64,000 nucleotides of DNA from positions 368,707 through 432,706 of the forward strand of contig NZ_JBDPLZ010000006.1 of the NCBI RefSeq assembly GCF_039871655.1. The letters are read 5' to 3'. This document shows positions 63,242 to 64,000 of this stretch, one piece after another. Every line of letters begins with the position of its first letter. The first letter of the stretch is position 1. Source of the DNA: Actinocorallia sp039871655. GTDB taxonomy: Bacteria > Actinomycetota > Actinomycetes > Streptosporangiales > Streptosporangiaceae. Below the pieces are notes generated by a model that saw only the letters and a list, made by a program, of their open reading frames with translations, ran no database searches and was not told the origin of the DNA. A program made the position numbers and the translations under genes.

Positions 63242-64000
63242 AATTCTCCCTCGGTTTTTGTTGAGAGAAAAATAAGGCATGGTTAAATGAGATGTCTATG
63301 TGGCGTATGTCATATTGTCATCGTCTTGACGATAGTTGTTTTGCTGTTCGCGGGGCCGAAGCGGGGCTTGGGTGAAGTTCTTCTGCTATTTGAGCTGGAC
63401 GTTTGCGCATTCTCTGGGTACGTGAAGGAGGCTGATGCTCGGTCGGCTTGCCCTTGGGCGCGTCTTGCCTCGGTCTGGCTACGGGATGGGGGAGTAAAGG
63501 CTCATTCCCTTGTACTTCACGTGGAGAAGGCAGAAAGGCGATGGTTTCGTTCGTGTGACTTAAATCTGCTTCCGCATCGTTTGATCGGAATACGAGTTCT
63601 AGCCTCGATCTTTCGTGATGTTGGTCGGGTCGTGTGGTGAACCGACCAATGCTGTTTTTCAGCGGTTAGACATGCGTGTCGGCCCAACTGCGTCGCGCTG
63701 GGCGGGGTTCCACAGACCCGGGTGGTCTCCCTCCAGGGCTGTTGGGGCGGTTGGATGGGGGGCAGGTGGGTGCGGGCAGTGCCTGCAAGCGGGTGATGGC
63801 GGTGGCGATCAAGTCTGCCCAGGGCCAGGTCACGGCGAGGCGGAGCCGTAGACGCCGACCGCCTCGGACCAGGCGGACGGCAGGTGGTCCATGATCACGG
63901 GTGTCAGGGTGCTCCGTGGTTGCTCGATGTCCACAGCGGTGTGAGTGCTGTCGGGAGGTCTCGGAGCCGGGGGCCTGCTCCGCGCTCTACCGCTTTCCAG
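63242..64000. other. Low-GC end region without a recognisable gene
   Basis: 759 bases. 63242-63660 is clearly lower in G+C than the rest. The only longer frame (63287-63640, plus, starting MRCLCGVCHIVIVLTIVV) has one hydrophobic helix but no ribosome site and no known family. From 63660 the composition rises again. Minus-strand frames entering from the window end (for example one ending WTSSNHGAP) are open but unrecognised; they could be the tail of a gene lying mostly outside. Confidence 0.4.

Noticed and set aside
63515..63530. CTTCACGTGGAGAA as a further parS
   Set aside because: The core matches but both outer arms diverge; too weak to list as a site.
63287..63640. 117-codon frame in the low-GC end region as a gene
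   Set aside because: No ribosome site, no recognised family and atypical composition; kept only as part of the region description.

Overview
The window is high-GC actinomycete chromosome centred on the replication origin. Gene order from gyrA/gyrB through recF, gnd, dnaN, oriC, dnaA, rpmH, rnpA, yidD, yidC, khpB, rsmG, parA, parB and then trxA, trxB, an anti-sigma gene, sigM, murJ and pcnA is the classical actinobacterial origin layout. Protein sequences (GyrB N-terminus, DUF3566 protein, DLW-39 protein, short Gnd) look most like Streptosporangiales/Streptosporangiaceae. That family placement is an inference from remembered sequences, not a search result.

1-8.5 kb is accessory. It holds a cut-off ferric-reductase-type flavocytochrome with an FMN-binding partner and its ApbE flavin transferase. 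Next come an ABC exporter with a TetR gene, and a two-component system in which both partners are damaged: the kinase is frameshifted and the regulator lacks most of its receiver domain. An SDR dehydrogenase diverges from a TetR repressor across two near-identical operators.

8.5-19.2 kb lies between tRNA-Ala and tRNA-Ile. It holds the 38-residue DLW-39 gene, a P450 with a TetR regulator sharing a palindrome at both start codons, two CNNM/CBS membrane proteins, a frameshifted methyltransferase, and a cluster of two ADP-ribosylglycohydrolase-family genes and a pseudokinase-solenoid gene. One of the two hydrolase-family proteins has lost two expected metal ligands. A parS site sits in their divergent promoter region.

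19.2-43 kb is the origin core. Genes left of the origin (gyrA, gyrB, DUF721, recF, gnd, dnaN) and dnaA are on the minus strand; rpmH to parB are on the plus strand. oriC (about 28.9-29.5 kb) has roughly 19 DnaA-box-like 9-mers. Further boxes lie downstream of dnaN, inside the dnaA linker and at the dnaA promoter. Four parS sites lie between parB and ddl, one lies inside parA and one is near 15.5 kb.

41.8-57.4 kb carries thioredoxin/thioredoxin reductase, the sigM-anti-sigma pair translationally coupled to a membrane pseudokinase, murJ and a DUF6049 protein (a cell-envelope operon), then pcnA, bioA, a secreted protein, an MFS transporter, and ino1 with its PadR regulator. 57.7-62.3 kb has a bifunctional penicillin-binding protein and a PIG-V-like membrane mannosyltransferase with a large low-complexity insertion. 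Past 62.3 kb the usual neighbours (rpsF-ssb-rpsR) are absent. Base composition falls and only a small secreted DUF2690 protein is clear, so this looks like the edge of a variable region.
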